Part shown: positions 32,443-43,500 of the stretch, in pieces | How the letters are laid out: the number at the start of each line of letters is the position of its first letter | How positions within the stretch are numbered: the stretch's first letter is position 1 | Program-made: the position numbers and the translations under genes | Notes under the pieces: model-generated | Databases searched by the model: none | What the model was told of the DNA's origin: nothing | Seen by the model: the letters and a program-made list of their open reading frames with translations, nothing else | Assembly (NCBI GenBank): GCA_900155495.1 | Contig: FTLJ01000890.1 | Coordinates: 27,728 to 91,727, forward strand | Length of the DNA stretch: 64,000 bases | Source of the DNA: Porogramme epimiltina | Lineage: Eukaryota > Basidiomycota > Agaricomycetes > Polyporales > Polyporaceae | Reading direction: 5' to 3'

Positions 32443-34019
32443 GGCTTTCGGGGTGTGCGTCGTGGGATAGAGATGAGACGGAGAAATACAGGGATGGCCG
32501 AGACGGAGAGCTAGAAACTCGAGAGCAAGGCGTAGACGACGGGATCGAGGTGGTGGTCCGAAGGTTGGTCGTGTTAGACGAGGCGCGCTCGGAGCTGGCC
32601 TCCGGCCATGCCACGCTTCCTTCTTCCTTCTTCCCCCTCTACGTGCGATCTTCGTCTACCTTGGTTCTTCAGACCCCGGTAACAACCTCTGCTGTTGCCG
32701 CTTTAATCTGTCATGACCACCTTTGACAAACTCTGACTGTGGTGCTCTAAAACACTTCCCAACATCTCACTTCATCCCAATTCCACTTTGGGTCCCACCA
32801 TGACGACGTTAGCATCCCATGTATTCCATACTTGTTTCCTGTGTTTACACAAGAGAGCTGCTTCTCACACTGTTTCTTAGTGTCTCATCATGGACATTAT
32901 TGCCGCAATCGAGGACTACGTCATTACACATGTTCGCCGCTCAGGTGTTGGCATTCATTCCGCTCTTATGGCTTCTCGCTCGGTGTGTCCCTCCGAACAT
33001 GCATGTGTACCCCTTCCCGTGATCGGACCAAATGACTGGCAGCGTACCTCATCGACTCACATTTCTACAGCTTCTTGCTGGACTCCGCTGCCACCTTGTA
33101 TTCCCTCAACGTCAGTAACACCCGTACAGAAATGATGAACTCCCACCGCCCGGAACAATAGAGCCTTAGAGAATCTACTTCGCTCACGGCTCGCGATCGT
33201 TTTGGATCATTCGCTCGGTCTACTTCTCCGAGCTGTCCCTTCATTCAGCTGGCCCCCCCAACGCTTAATTGATCACAGCCGGTCCGTCTCCATAAGACTT
33301 CTCTAGCCTTTGCTACACAGCCGACGCTCGCCGTATGTGCCTTGTACTTCTGGATGTCCCACCTTTCGTCTCCTACCGACCTTTTCTGTGTAGCGGCGGC
33401 CGTTTTAGAACGCTCTAGTACATGGATGGGCCGCTTGAATCCCACACGGTCTGGCCTGACCAGCCCGCAAGCTCTTCGGCAATATCTCAATGGAAACATC
33501 CTCCAGGCTCACCGCCTTCACGTAGGTGAGTGCTCTGCACCAGTCTACGTACGTGTGTGAGCCCAGCAAGTTCTGTAGGTATGGTAGGCTTCACAGCCAT
33601 TACTTGGCACATGCCGATCATTATGTTACTAGATAGACGGTAAGGTGCACGGCGAGGACCTATTATGCCATGCTAGATTCTCCGTCAACATCACTCCGTC
33701 TTAACTACGTCATCGTCCCTACGTTGAAGTCATCCATGACGCTGTTACACTTCTTCAAGGGGCTCCGTTGGAGCTCTCACCGGGGTTGGAGTTGATAGAT
33801 AAAAACGGATACAACGTCCTTGTCGAACGCGGTGCCAGCACCACCAGACGCCAGAGCGGCGTTCGGGCGGGCGGGCTTGGACGGTCCTCATGCGGGTGAT
33901 GAGGTGCAGGACATCCGTTGCATAGGTATACACGCTAGAAATTGACACTATCACCCAGCACGGTCTCTATGAGTGGGTGTCATGAGATTGTATGGACACA
34001 AAGATATATGGCTTAGCAA
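32443..34019. other. GH3-B upstream block, copy 2 of 3, truncated
   Basis: Similarity to the spacer upstream of GH3-A runs to about 33750 (33600-33740 matches 24680-24830). Beyond that point the TF 3' end expected from the other cassettes is missing, marking a duplication or deletion breakpoint. About 33770-34019 has no assigned content. Confidence 0.55.
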
Positions 34020-34560
34020 AAAAGACTTACTTGTTGATAACTTGTTATTCAAATGTTTCGTACAAGCTTGTGTACCACCTTGCTGCATTTCGAGGACGGT
34101 TCCGTAGACCGACTCGCCCAACGGGAACTATTCGAGTCTGCGCCGAACACCTAAGTCGCAGGGGCCAGGGCCCTCCCCCAAGTTGCGGCTCAGGCCCAGC
34201 GCGATACGGCCCAAGTTCATCATCGGCCCCGGAACGACATACGCTCCATTGCCCTCAGATCCTCCGCCCCTCGCTCGACCGAGCTACGGGCCACGCAGCA
34301 GCGCACGGTCCCAAGTGAGCGGAATGGTGATGTCCCTCGGGGAACGCGGCCGCGACGATAGACTAGCCGCGAAGAAGTGGGTGCGACGGGGCACATGCCC
34401 ACGTCAGCGAACTGTCCAGGCAAAGCCCTGACCATTCGCCGAGCTGCCCGACGCAGCGGCTGTTCAAGGTACCCGCCCCTGTGGCGGGCCACGTCTCAGT
34501 GACTCCTCCACTGGAACGGGCAGCAAGCCAGGCGGTTGGAGCAAACTTGTCGAGGCGAGG
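34020..34560 (-). pseudogene. Decayed fourth GH3 beta-glucosidase fragment
   Basis: On the minus strand this reads as a broken version of the GH3 N-terminal catalytic part. [13 protein letters not shown] (about 34110-34060), GPMMNLGRIAL (about 34235-34200) and WSGLCLDSSL (about 34440-34410) match the GH3 copies at the same order and spacing. In-frame stops, lost segments and changed residues (for example KHLNNK for KHFINN) rule out function, and both ends are missing. It is more diverged from A, B and C than they are from each other, so it is an older paralogue. Confidence 0.75.
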
Positions 34561-35904
34561 GCGGAGCTGGGCTAGAGGGGCAGAGTGTAGTCGCCAAGAA
34601 TATATATGACACCTGTGAATAGCGTAAAACTCGGAGGCATCTCCGGAGAAGGGATGGGAAAAAGATATGGAAGCTGTGTGATCTATCTCCGGGTGGCGCC
34701 CCGAGAGCGCCCGTGGGGGCTAAGAAGCGCGTAGTTCTCCGAACGAGGTGCTTGTAAGTTGTTGGCAGGAGTGAACTTTTGCACTCAGGGTTCACAGAAG
34801 GAATCGTGAAAGGAATAAACGCTGCATACGAGGGAATGAGGGTAGACCCGATGGGAACCGATATCACCTATGGATTGGAATCATACTTTGAACAAGGATA
34901 GCCACCAAATACGTCACAAGCCAATCCTAGACTACTACAGTTGAAGCAAGTAGGTAAGCATCGCAATAATTAGTGAATCTGGAAGCAAGGGCTCACACGT
35001 CTCTGTAGAAGGGCCTGATGCTCAGGCTGCACTGGCCGCCAACGGAGAATCTCTGGAGATAGATGCCGCGGAGGCGGATGATACTGAGATCGAACACGAG
35101 GTACGGCGACCGAGTTTGATATTCAACGACACCCCTCAAATTCGAGCCGAGGCCTATGATGCGCCGCATGATTGAGAATCAAGTAGAAGGTTAGTGTGTG
35201 CAGCTTCAGACCAAGTCAAAAACGGCCGCATCATGGATCCAACCAGTCCAACGAGCTCAAGCTACAGCGAGTTTGTGTCGAGTTAGAAACATACGTCCTC
35301 TACCGGCGTACCGCGGAGTCCGCCACACGCCATGGCCAATTCCCGTCGCGCGGCCTCCGTCCACCGCCCGGTTCTAAGGCTCTGGATGTCGGTCGGTGGT
35401 CCCGATGAGCGTCTTGGTTTTTGGCAGACCTCCGAAGAATTTGAATACCCGCCGTTGATACCTTGTAGCGGAAGCGGTGAAGGTGCCTGCCGCCGACGGG
35501 ACGCGTCAGTGCTCGCCGAAACACGCCCGTGAGATCTGGATCTTACCAGAACCAAGAGTGCGGAAAGAACCACAGCGCTGGGACACCTCCAGGACCCCGG
35601 CCCGTCTGGTGGCGCGGCCTGTGGGCGTCTTGACTCCCCACAGTATCTCCCGTACGTCGCATCCTTTCCTCGCAGCGTAGACTACTTCAAACCGATACAT
35701 CGATGGGGGCCCTATGCGAGGGCATACCGCGTCCGTGGAAAATATCTAGCGCCATTTTCCGGAAAGCAGCGCAGGTCCAAACGGCGAACAAAAGGTAGCC
35801 ACACATCGCAATGTATCGGCCGCCGACGCAGAAACCCCGCCCACCCGGAGAGCTCCGCACTCTCTTCTCGCCTCTGCCAACGCCTCCGCCACTGGGTCCG
35901 CCGC
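34561..35904. other. Intergenic region, possible relic exon
   Basis: No complete gene. A short acidic open stretch after an acceptor-like site (about 35009-35101, EGPDAQAALAANGESLEID and following) looks exon-like but has no partner exons. The minus-strand open frames at 35283-35700 have no recognised domain. Confidence 0.4.
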
Positions 35905-37037
35905 TTACTTACCGCCCGTCGTGCCCATACCCATCGCGGTCTTGAAGCTGTCGTAGATCCACCACTGGAAGCCAGTGAGCGTGCCCGCCATGAGGACACG
36001 TGTGCCGAGGCCCTTGGTGGCGAGTGTGACGAAGCCGGTCTCGGACGCGATCTGGCCGAAGGTCTTGCCCTTGTTCGCGGGCTTGCCCATGAGCGACACG
36101 AGTGAGTCGGCCGGGTGCGAGACGACGGCGCAGAAGACACCAGCGAGGTAGCCGGATGCGAACGTGACGCCGAGCTGCGTCGGTTTCGAGTATGCGTCCT
36201 TGGGCTTGGTGAAGATGTGCGTGTAGAACAGGCCGACGATGTACTCGAAGAAGAAGAACTTGGCCATCGTGTACGGAATCTACGATGAGGCAGGGGGGAT
36301 GCGGTTAGTGTCCGCATGATACACGCGTGGGCAGCGGAGGGGAAGAGGGCGTGGGCGTACCTGGCGCGACCAGAGGGGGACGACGGAGCCGAAGGGGTAG
36401 CGGGTCTCAGCGCGGAGCTCCTTCATCTTGCTGAAGGCGGCGAACATAGGGACGGGGAAGGTGCCAGCGGGGCTCGTCTGTATCTTGACCTTGGTCATCT
36501 CGAACGGGCAGAGGGCGACGTCGGCGAACACCTCGGCGGAGGCGGAGCCCGCGCACCAGATGAGGCCCTTGTACTTGGCGGAGGCCTCCTCGCCGGCGAG
36601 GTTCATGTACTGGTCCTTGAAAAACTCGTAGAGACCGTACTTGAAGAAACCCTGGAGGGAGTAGCCGACGAGGGTGGGACCGACGCCTTTCCAGAGGCCC
36701 TTGCCACCTTCCTCGGCGACGATGGTGCGGATACCGGAACCCAGGCCTTTATACTTGGCGGGGTCGACCTAGAGGATGAGGAGTGTTGGGTGCGCATATA
36801 TATCAGGCGGAAACTAAGCAAACCTGCATGTTGCATTTTGTGACGTCGAGAGGAGTGAGACCGGCGTGGGTGAAACCACAAGCCATAGCACCGCCGACCA
36901 TGCACTTGGAGTAGTAGCTTGCATCGTGGGGCACGGGGCCCAGGTAGCTGTGCAGTAGTGAGCGCGGGGAGGGACACAAAGATAACTATGACGACGTACC
37001 GGGCATCCCACTTTCCAGGGGGCGCGAGGTGTGCCAT
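35905..37037 (-). CDS. Mitochondrial phosphate carrier (SLC25A3/Mir1/Pic2 type)
   Basis: Four exons (37037-37000, 36947-36824, 36768-36361, 36279-35905) give 314 aa in frame, the usual length for this family. The first repeat starts YYSKCMVGGAMACGFTHAG and carries the signature TPLDVTKCNMQ; the second has CPFEMTKVKIQ and the third SHPADSLVSLM, the three PxD/ExxK/R motifs of mitochondrial carriers (the last is degenerate, as is typical of phosphate carriers). The YSLQGFFKYGLYE segment is characteristic of the phosphate/H+ symporter subgroup. It brings phosphate into the mitochondrial matrix for ATP synthesis. The last codons GGK-stop overlap a donor-like GGTAAGT, so a short extra exon is possible but not needed. 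Housekeeping gene unrelated to the surrounding glycosidase cassettes. Confidence 0.96.
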
Positions 37038-37934
37038 CGGGGGGTATTATCTAGTGGTTGGGAGGGGGTAAAATACAATCTAAGGGCCTGAGTGGATGGC
37101 CTGTCCGAGTCGAGACGATTGTGATAGCGCTGGGTGTGTGGAGGAGGAGACCAAGGTGGTGACGGTGCGGCTTGTGGCTGCCATATAATTTTTGGAACGT
37201 GCCAGCGCCGGGCCATAGCGGCCCTCGCGATCCCGCTCCCCTCCGACCCATCGCTGCCAATGGCAGTCCCCCGGGAACCCACTCCAACGTCCGAGCCCGC
37301 TGCCGGAAGTCTCTCGGGCGTTGGACGTTTCTGCGCAGGCCCTTCAGTATGGCACCGTCGTCGTGCAGTATAGACCAGTTTGATCCCTGATCCCCACTCT
37401 CCCCCAGGTCCGCGCTCTTAGCAGCGTCTAATCCAACGATTATGCGAACACGTGGTCGCTCACATAAACCCCGTATGTAATCAAGAGCTCGCGATTCGTT
37501 ACAAACAAGTTTCCGGAAGCGAGGTAATCATCCTCTTCCAGTTCAGCATGCTTCTTGCCAGTGCTCTCCACCAACCCTCCTCGCTTGCCCTCTCAGCGTC
37601 CACTGGCCCCCTTAAACCTCGTCTCACATCCATGGCTTCCGTCGCACTCGATTCATCTTCCTCCGCTCCCTCTACCTCCCTCAAGACGAACGGCGCCCCG
37701 ACTTACCACTCTTCCTGCCCATCACCTCGCCTGCGCGTCCACAAGAGTTCCTCAATGCGCCCCTCAGGACCAAATATGCGTTGACCTTAAGCGTACACCA
37801 CCGCCGCCTTCGCCCGCCGCAAGTTCCTTTCCTCATAGCCTTGGACGATCAGGGCCGGGAGAGCGAGGGTGACCTCACCCTCGCCACAAGCTCGAACTCG
37901 ACGCAGAAGTTGGCAAGGATGATCAAGCGTAGCA
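37038..37934. other. Intergenic region upstream of the phosphate carrier
   Basis: It contains the carrier promoter. No other gene is supported; it ends where similarity to WDR24 begins. Confidence 0.5.
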
Positions 37935-38600
37935 GGCGTGTCCGCGACATGGATCGAGGATGACAGCGATGAAGGATCGTCGCCTTCACCTGGGCCGACA
38001 TCAGAGCATGAAGATGACAGAGCAAACTATACGCGAGGGAGCGGCGACGCACATGCCTCGCGACGGCCGCAGCCGCTCCGCGCGGTGCGGTGCAGCTTGA
38101 TGCGGAGCAACCCCAGGACGTGTAGCCGGAGCTCAACTGTCGCACCGTCCGAGGCGTCGCCCTCGCCCTCGCCTTCGGTCGGGTCAAGTTAGCAGCAGCG
38201 TCGCGTAATGAGCTAAAGATACCGAAGCCATGAATCGCTAGATTCATTGAGGCTTACATCGGTATGTATCCAATCTTACTCGCCTTCATCATTTCTGCTC
38301 AATCGAACCCTTAGAGATCCTCAGTCGACTGCGTCCCTACACTTGTGCAGCAAACATCCGGCGGTTTGCGCCGATAGAGGACATTCGGGTGTTGACCTCG
38401 GTGCGTCTTAGTAACATCCTCCCCCCATCTCGCAGCACTAATCCTTGGATCTATCAGCTAACTACGACGTTCTATACGATGTGCAAGAAGGGTAGAAAGC
38501 CGATCCTCCAGCCCACAGCGCCCATTGTGCACGTAGGTCGGCCGTGCAGTTATGGGTACTGCATGGGTTGTAATCCCAGCATCTGGTGAGTTTCCAAGGT
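37935..38600 (+). pseudogene. Decayed inverted copy of the WDR24/Rtc1 3' half
   Basis: The plus strand here matches the minus-strand WDR24 gene from about 58640 to 57540. The Ser/Pro-rich part (SNPRTCSRSSTVAPSEASPS versus SNHKTRSRSSTVASFVASPS), the helical part around 38220-38400 and the zinc-ribbon part (TFYTMCKKGRKPILQPTAPI) are recognisable. About 480 bp between the first two parts is missing, stops interrupt the frame, and the zinc-ligand CKKC has become CKKG. It therefore cannot give a functional protein. Confidence 0.8.
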
Positions 38601-38769
38601 CTCTCCTGGCCCGATCTTCATTCTGACGTTGCGACGCTACTTTAGCCAATTGCCCGTCCGGGGGTTCATGTTTCAACGCTCCCAGCCATCGTTCAGGCGC
38701 AACTAGGAGGGATAGCTACCAGTGCATCTATCTTATGACGCCGGCCTGGGCTTTCCGAAGACTATACCT

Positions 38770-39430
38770 TTCCTCTCATGCGAAGCACCTCCGCCCACGA
38801 ATCCCTGGTGACTGATCAGCTCCCTCTTCACCCGCCCCCGTCGCCCTCGTCCTCGACTAGGATAAAGACCTCTCCGAAGACGTGCGCCGGTCGACAACGG
38901 TTTGGACACGTCATTGCCGACATTACCTGCGAGCTGTTGCACCACATCCTTCCCCGCATTCATCCGGCTGTTCGCGGTGCTCGTCAACATGGGCTCTTCA
39001 GATGCTACGCATGAGTGGGACTACGGTGAGCGCATGCTCTCGGGGGCGGCACGGGAGGGCGAAGCGGCGGGGAGCCTAGAGGGAGCTGGTCGAGGTGTGG
39101 AGTGGGTGGGGTGCCAGTCGCGAGGTGGCGTGCGGGTCCGGCAGTACAAGCCTAGGAGTGAGATTGGGTTGCAAGGACGATGTCACCGCGGATACGGTCA
39201 AAGCCGAAATCAGCTGTGTGCATATACGCACCGCGGTGAGCACAGCCTCGGGCCCGTAGGCTCCCCCTGGCAGGCACGAACGGGCGCCGCGGGAGCTCGG
39301 CACCCCTCCTTGCGAGCCGAGGGCTGTCTTCCGTCTCTCCAACGCCACCGCTTTCACGCACGCTCCCTTGTACGATGCCACTGTACTGCCGCTTAGGCTG
39401 CCATCGGCGACCTGGGGCACTGCTCGCGCT
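38770..39430 (+). repeat. Inverted duplicate of the WDR24 downstream flank
   Basis: This stretch matches the complement of about 56930-56180. It continues the WDR24 relic without a break in order, so one segment covering the 3' half of WDR24 and its downstream flank was copied in inverted orientation. Neither copy has a frame conserved between them. Confidence 0.65.
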
Positions 39431-40162
39431 AGGCCTGCCATTTCGTCCACCAACGTAACATTTGCGGCGTTCAAGATTCAAAGTGCCGAGCTCGAAGCAA
39501 CCTCCGTTCTCGTCCTCATACTTGATAGCGTAGAAGTGGTTTCGTGTACGAGTCAAAGCACTTTGTGGCTAGAAAAGAAATGTCGCACACCAAGCTCGTA
39601 CTACTGGCATATCTTGCGATTGGAGTTTCCAATCTAACGACCAAGTCCTATATGAAACACCGTCGTATAGAGAATGAGAACACTAGATGTGGGCGGCTCA
39701 AGAGTCTTGCACAAGAGAATATCTGGGTGGATGAGACGATTAGCGTCGACCGTCTCGGACCTCGGTGCCCATTGTTAGGAGCACACCGCGCACCACTAAC
39801 CGCTGATCACCAGGAGTTCATGGGGTTACGTAATTGTAGTCGAAGTGTAGTACTTCTATAGTGCGTCTATTGACCCATTACTGTGTCTTTGTTGACACAT
39901 TTTTAAACTCCGAGGCTTCCGACCCCGCGGCTTCCTGGGACCGTGATGGACAACCCCTCTCCGCAGCTACCGTGGCAGTGGTGGACGGCGATATGTCCCC
40001 TCCATAATTTGAATGCATCTCACCGTAAGCCTGAGGTGCAGGACATTCCACCCCCATTGGCTGTGTAGTCGATTGCGGCAACCTCTCTTATAGTAAGGGG
40101 CCCCTGTCGCAATCATGGACATCAACCGCCCACACGTCCTCACCGCTAGCGTTCCACTAGCC
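39431..40162. other. TF-B upstream region
   Basis: About 39640-39860 aligns (inverted) with the promoter regions of TF-A and TF-C. The minus-strand frame 39556-39152 (MTRTRNHFYAIKYEDENGG) has no recognised domain and is not conserved in the duplicate near 56200. Confidence 0.5.
39836..39843. promoter_or_regulatory. Conserved TTACGTAA element upstream of TF-B
   Basis: TTACGTAA lies about 320 bp upstream of the ATG at 40163; read on the minus strand it is inside the 13-mer TTACGTAATTGTA, the complement of the one found at TF-A and TF-C. Confidence 0.5.
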
Positions 40163-43100
40163 ATGTCGTCTGGCGAAGAGGACGCTGCATCTAGCAAAAA
40201 GCGCAAACTGCAACACGCATGCGACTATTGTCGCCAAAAGAAAAGTGTGTACGCGATCACTCTGCTCTGTGCATATTGTGCTGACGTGTCACGTGTGGCT
40301 CTACAGTCAAATGTGCGTCGGAGATATCGGCATCATTACCTTTCTATGCACCATCTCACCGGGCTCTCTTGTAGGCGATGGTCCCCAGAAAGTTGGCGGG
40401 CGGTGTGCGCGGTGCATTTCGCGTAACATTGAGTGTACCTATCATGACGCGCTGCAGGTATGGGACGTTTGACTGCCTGAGTGGGGACTCTCATCTCACC
40501 CTCAATAGAAAACCACATACCCTAGAAGGTGTGTACTTGTGTTGAATGAAACTTACCACGTTGACAGTATTTGCATTAGCTACGTCGAAAACCTTGAACA
40601 GCGCCTTGAACGTATAGAGAAGATACTTGGCGAAGTAAGCTCTCATTATTACGCATGAAGATTCTGTCTAATCTCGCTCGCACGTCAGCTGCGCCCGGAT
40701 ATCATAGAAGCCAATGCAGACCTATCTGACATTCAATCTCATCGCTCAGGCTCATCCCGACCCAATCCAGCGGGCTTCTGTGAGCCCGTTAACTCTATTG
40801 CGTCTAACAGTGCTGCTGTTCTAATCCACGTGGACTCAGCGGAATCCCCCGAAGACAATTCTGCTACTGATGCAGAGAACGACGAGACGGTTGAGGGAAT
40901 CTCGGAGGGTATACGCAAACTTTCCATCGATACGCCTGCAAACCGATACCATGGGAAGTACAGTACACTCGTGCTCATGAGTGCAGTCACAGATTTGCGG
41001 AAACGAACCTTAGAGGCGCGGTATGGGCAATTGCCTCCGCCGCGGACTAGAGAGGGCATCCGACAGGTGGTACGTGGTAACGCTTCGACTAAATCTCCAT
41101 CCTTATCGCGATTGCCATGTTACAGTGGGTTCCGCCCACGTTGAACGACACGATACCCCTTTTCAGCGACTTTCCGCCAGATGATCTGCGGGACGCTCTC
41201 GTCGATCTATACTTTCGCAACCTCAATGACGGCTTACCATTACTGCACGAGCCGATGTTCAAGGAAGCTATCGCATCAGGTTTGCACCTGCGCGATAGTG
41301 GGTTTGGTGCAACTGTACTACTCGTTTGTGCAAATGGTGCGCGCTCCTCATCCGATCCTCGCGTATTAGAAGACCCGTCGGACGACCGCGAATCAAGGGG
41401 CTGGAAGTGGTTTGAGGAAGTCCAGACGAAGCGCAAGTTACTTCTCGCTCCGGCCCGCCTTTATGACCTCCAGGTCTACGTGGTGCGTAGCTCCCCTAAG
41501 CATATTTATGAAATGTTGCTTATCTCGTGACACACACAGCTCATGTCCATTTACCTTCAAAGCACGAACGCTCCTCAGGCAGCATGGCCGATCGTAGGCA
41601 TGGGGATACGAGCGGCGGTCGACGTGGGTGCCCACTGCAAGCATATGTATAGTTCGATCCTCACGCCCGAGGAAGAACTATGGCGACGGGCCTTCTGGTG
41701 TGTGAACCATGTTTGTCTCCTGTGCTACGGTCTTACTAGATGATCATACATCGACAGGATTCTGGTAGTGTCAGATTGGGCCGCGTCATCTGGCTTCGGG
41801 AGACCGCCTTCGATTCACGACGAAGAGTACGTAGCCTGCCGCCACACTTGGCCCTTTTCGCTCACCTGGACTGTAGCATCGACGTCAATCTCCCTACAGA
41901 GTGTGACGATGAATACTGGACTACCCCCGACGGAGAACCGCTGTTCAAACAACCTCCTGACAAACCGTCAAAAATAGCGGCCTTCAACTGCTACATCCGT
42001 CTCACTCAGATTATGACCTTAGCTCATCGAACGATCGTAGGAATTTGTTTTCCTCCCCTATCGCGCAATGTTAATATTCTGAGCTTCGTAGTATGCTGTG
42101 AGCATCCCCATGGTCCCGGGGCAATACAACATGAGAGAGCAAGAGTGGAAGCTACGCATAGTAACAGAGCTGGACTCTTCCCTGAACAAGTGGGTCGACT
42201 CGCTCCCCGAACATCGTGAGCTTCCTACCCCAAGACATTTCATCTTTCTAACACCCAGGATTGTGTCACCAGTCCGCTGGGACCCGGATCGCGCAGATGC
42301 GTTCTTTATGGGCCAGTCTGCTACCCTTTTTGCGTTCTACTACATGCAACAAATTCAAGTCCACCGACAGTTTCTCACACCAAACTCCCGGGCCCCGAGT
42401 CCCTTTCCCTCCCACACCATATGCACCAACGCCGCACGATCTTGCATTCATGTCATGGACGCCTTGTACCGCCGCACCGGCGCGGTACATGCCCGGAATA
42501 TGGTATGTTCTCTGTGTAACTTGGAATGCTAGGACCAACCCCCTGACGAGTCTTTGTAGGGTTCAATATTCACATCGGTCCTCGTAATAGTCATGAACAT
42601 CTGGAGCGAACGTCATACCGGGAGGCAGATCATCGGACATCATCGTGACATTCTACTGGTGAGGACATGTACACAGATATTACAAGGGATGGCAGAACGG
42701 TACGTTTGACGCAGAGGCCCCGGTTTATGAGTATCCTGACATGCTGTCTGGCTATAGCATGAACATCGTGGGGCCCATATGGTGAGCTTTCGGCCACGGA
42801 CAATGTAACCTAAGCGCCTTTCCACTAACATTTCCGCGACGAAAACCAGCAATTTCCTTGAAGACCTTATGGACTCAGGACAATCACCCTCGCCGCGTGC
42901 GCGAACCCCGCCATCCAACTCTGCAGAGTTGCAGTCAGACCCACTGCCACAGACTTTCAACGGCGCATCTGTACCCCAGATTCCTGTGCGCGGCGTGTCT
43001 GGACATATAACAGAGCAGCCGCGGGCTCCGCAGCCGCTGGACCCACAGGTTTTCGCACCGGACATTAACATTCATCTTCCCCTCAGTACTGAGGATCTCG

Positions 43101-43500
43101 CTCGGCTTCCGCATCAAGGGCTCCTGTCCGTCCCTGAATCGACGTATGACCACACGTCGTTGATAGCACCCGCCGTCGTCGAAAGCGGACAAGAATTTCG
43201 CGCGGGAAGTTCGTCATACGACGGACCGGTGCATGCGCAGCCCGAGTTGGCAGGGATGGCCGATGCAAACGTAGGGCACATGCAGCAGACGTCGATGGAG
43301 CAGTATCTGGACATGGATGGTCTGCTCCCGGACTACATGTTCGTGAACGACATGATGTCGACATGGTTGGGCGGGCAGCAAGGGATGTTCCAGTGAGTTA
43401 TTTCGCCAAGTTCGCGTAGCTTCCTTTCGCGGGCTGAGAATCCCTTTGTAGGTGGAATGAGTGGGACGGTTTCGCCGGCGATCCCGAAGGAAACAAGTAG
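40163..43500 (+). CDS. Zn2Cys6 fungal transcription factor, copy B (TF-B)
   Basis: The start MSSGEEDAASSKKRKL is at 40163 (an upstream in-frame ATG lies at 40115). Exon 1 (40163-40244), a 6-nt microexon (40307-40312) and exon 3 (40375-40457) add up to 57 codons and give a perfect zinc cluster with Cys20, 23, 30, 40, 43 and 50 (ACDYCRQKKIKC and CARCISRNIEC). A coiled coil (SYVENLEQRLERIEKILGE) and the fungal-specific transcription factor domain follow (LVDLYFRNLNDGLPLLHEP, ILVVSDWAASSGFGRPPS, FFMGQSATLFAFYYMQQI), then a Pro/Ser/Gln-rich activation-type tail. The stop at 43396 is avoided by a donor at CAGTGAGT; the final exon (43452-43500) encodes WNEWDGFAGDPEGNK. It lies directly upstream of GH3-C on the same strand. 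Target genes are not known; control of GH3-C is inferred from position. Confidence 0.93.

Noticed and set aside
35009..35101. Acidic exon-like stretch (EGPDAQAALAANGESLEID)
   Set aside because: There is an acceptor-like site before it and a donor-like site after it, but no neighbouring exons or homology to complete a gene; only noted in the intergenic entry.
35905..35912. Extra last exon of the phosphate carrier using the GGTAAGT at its stop
   Set aside because: The protein already has the normal family length and a typical TTGGK end; the added frame would be Arg/Ala-rich with no match to carrier C-termini.
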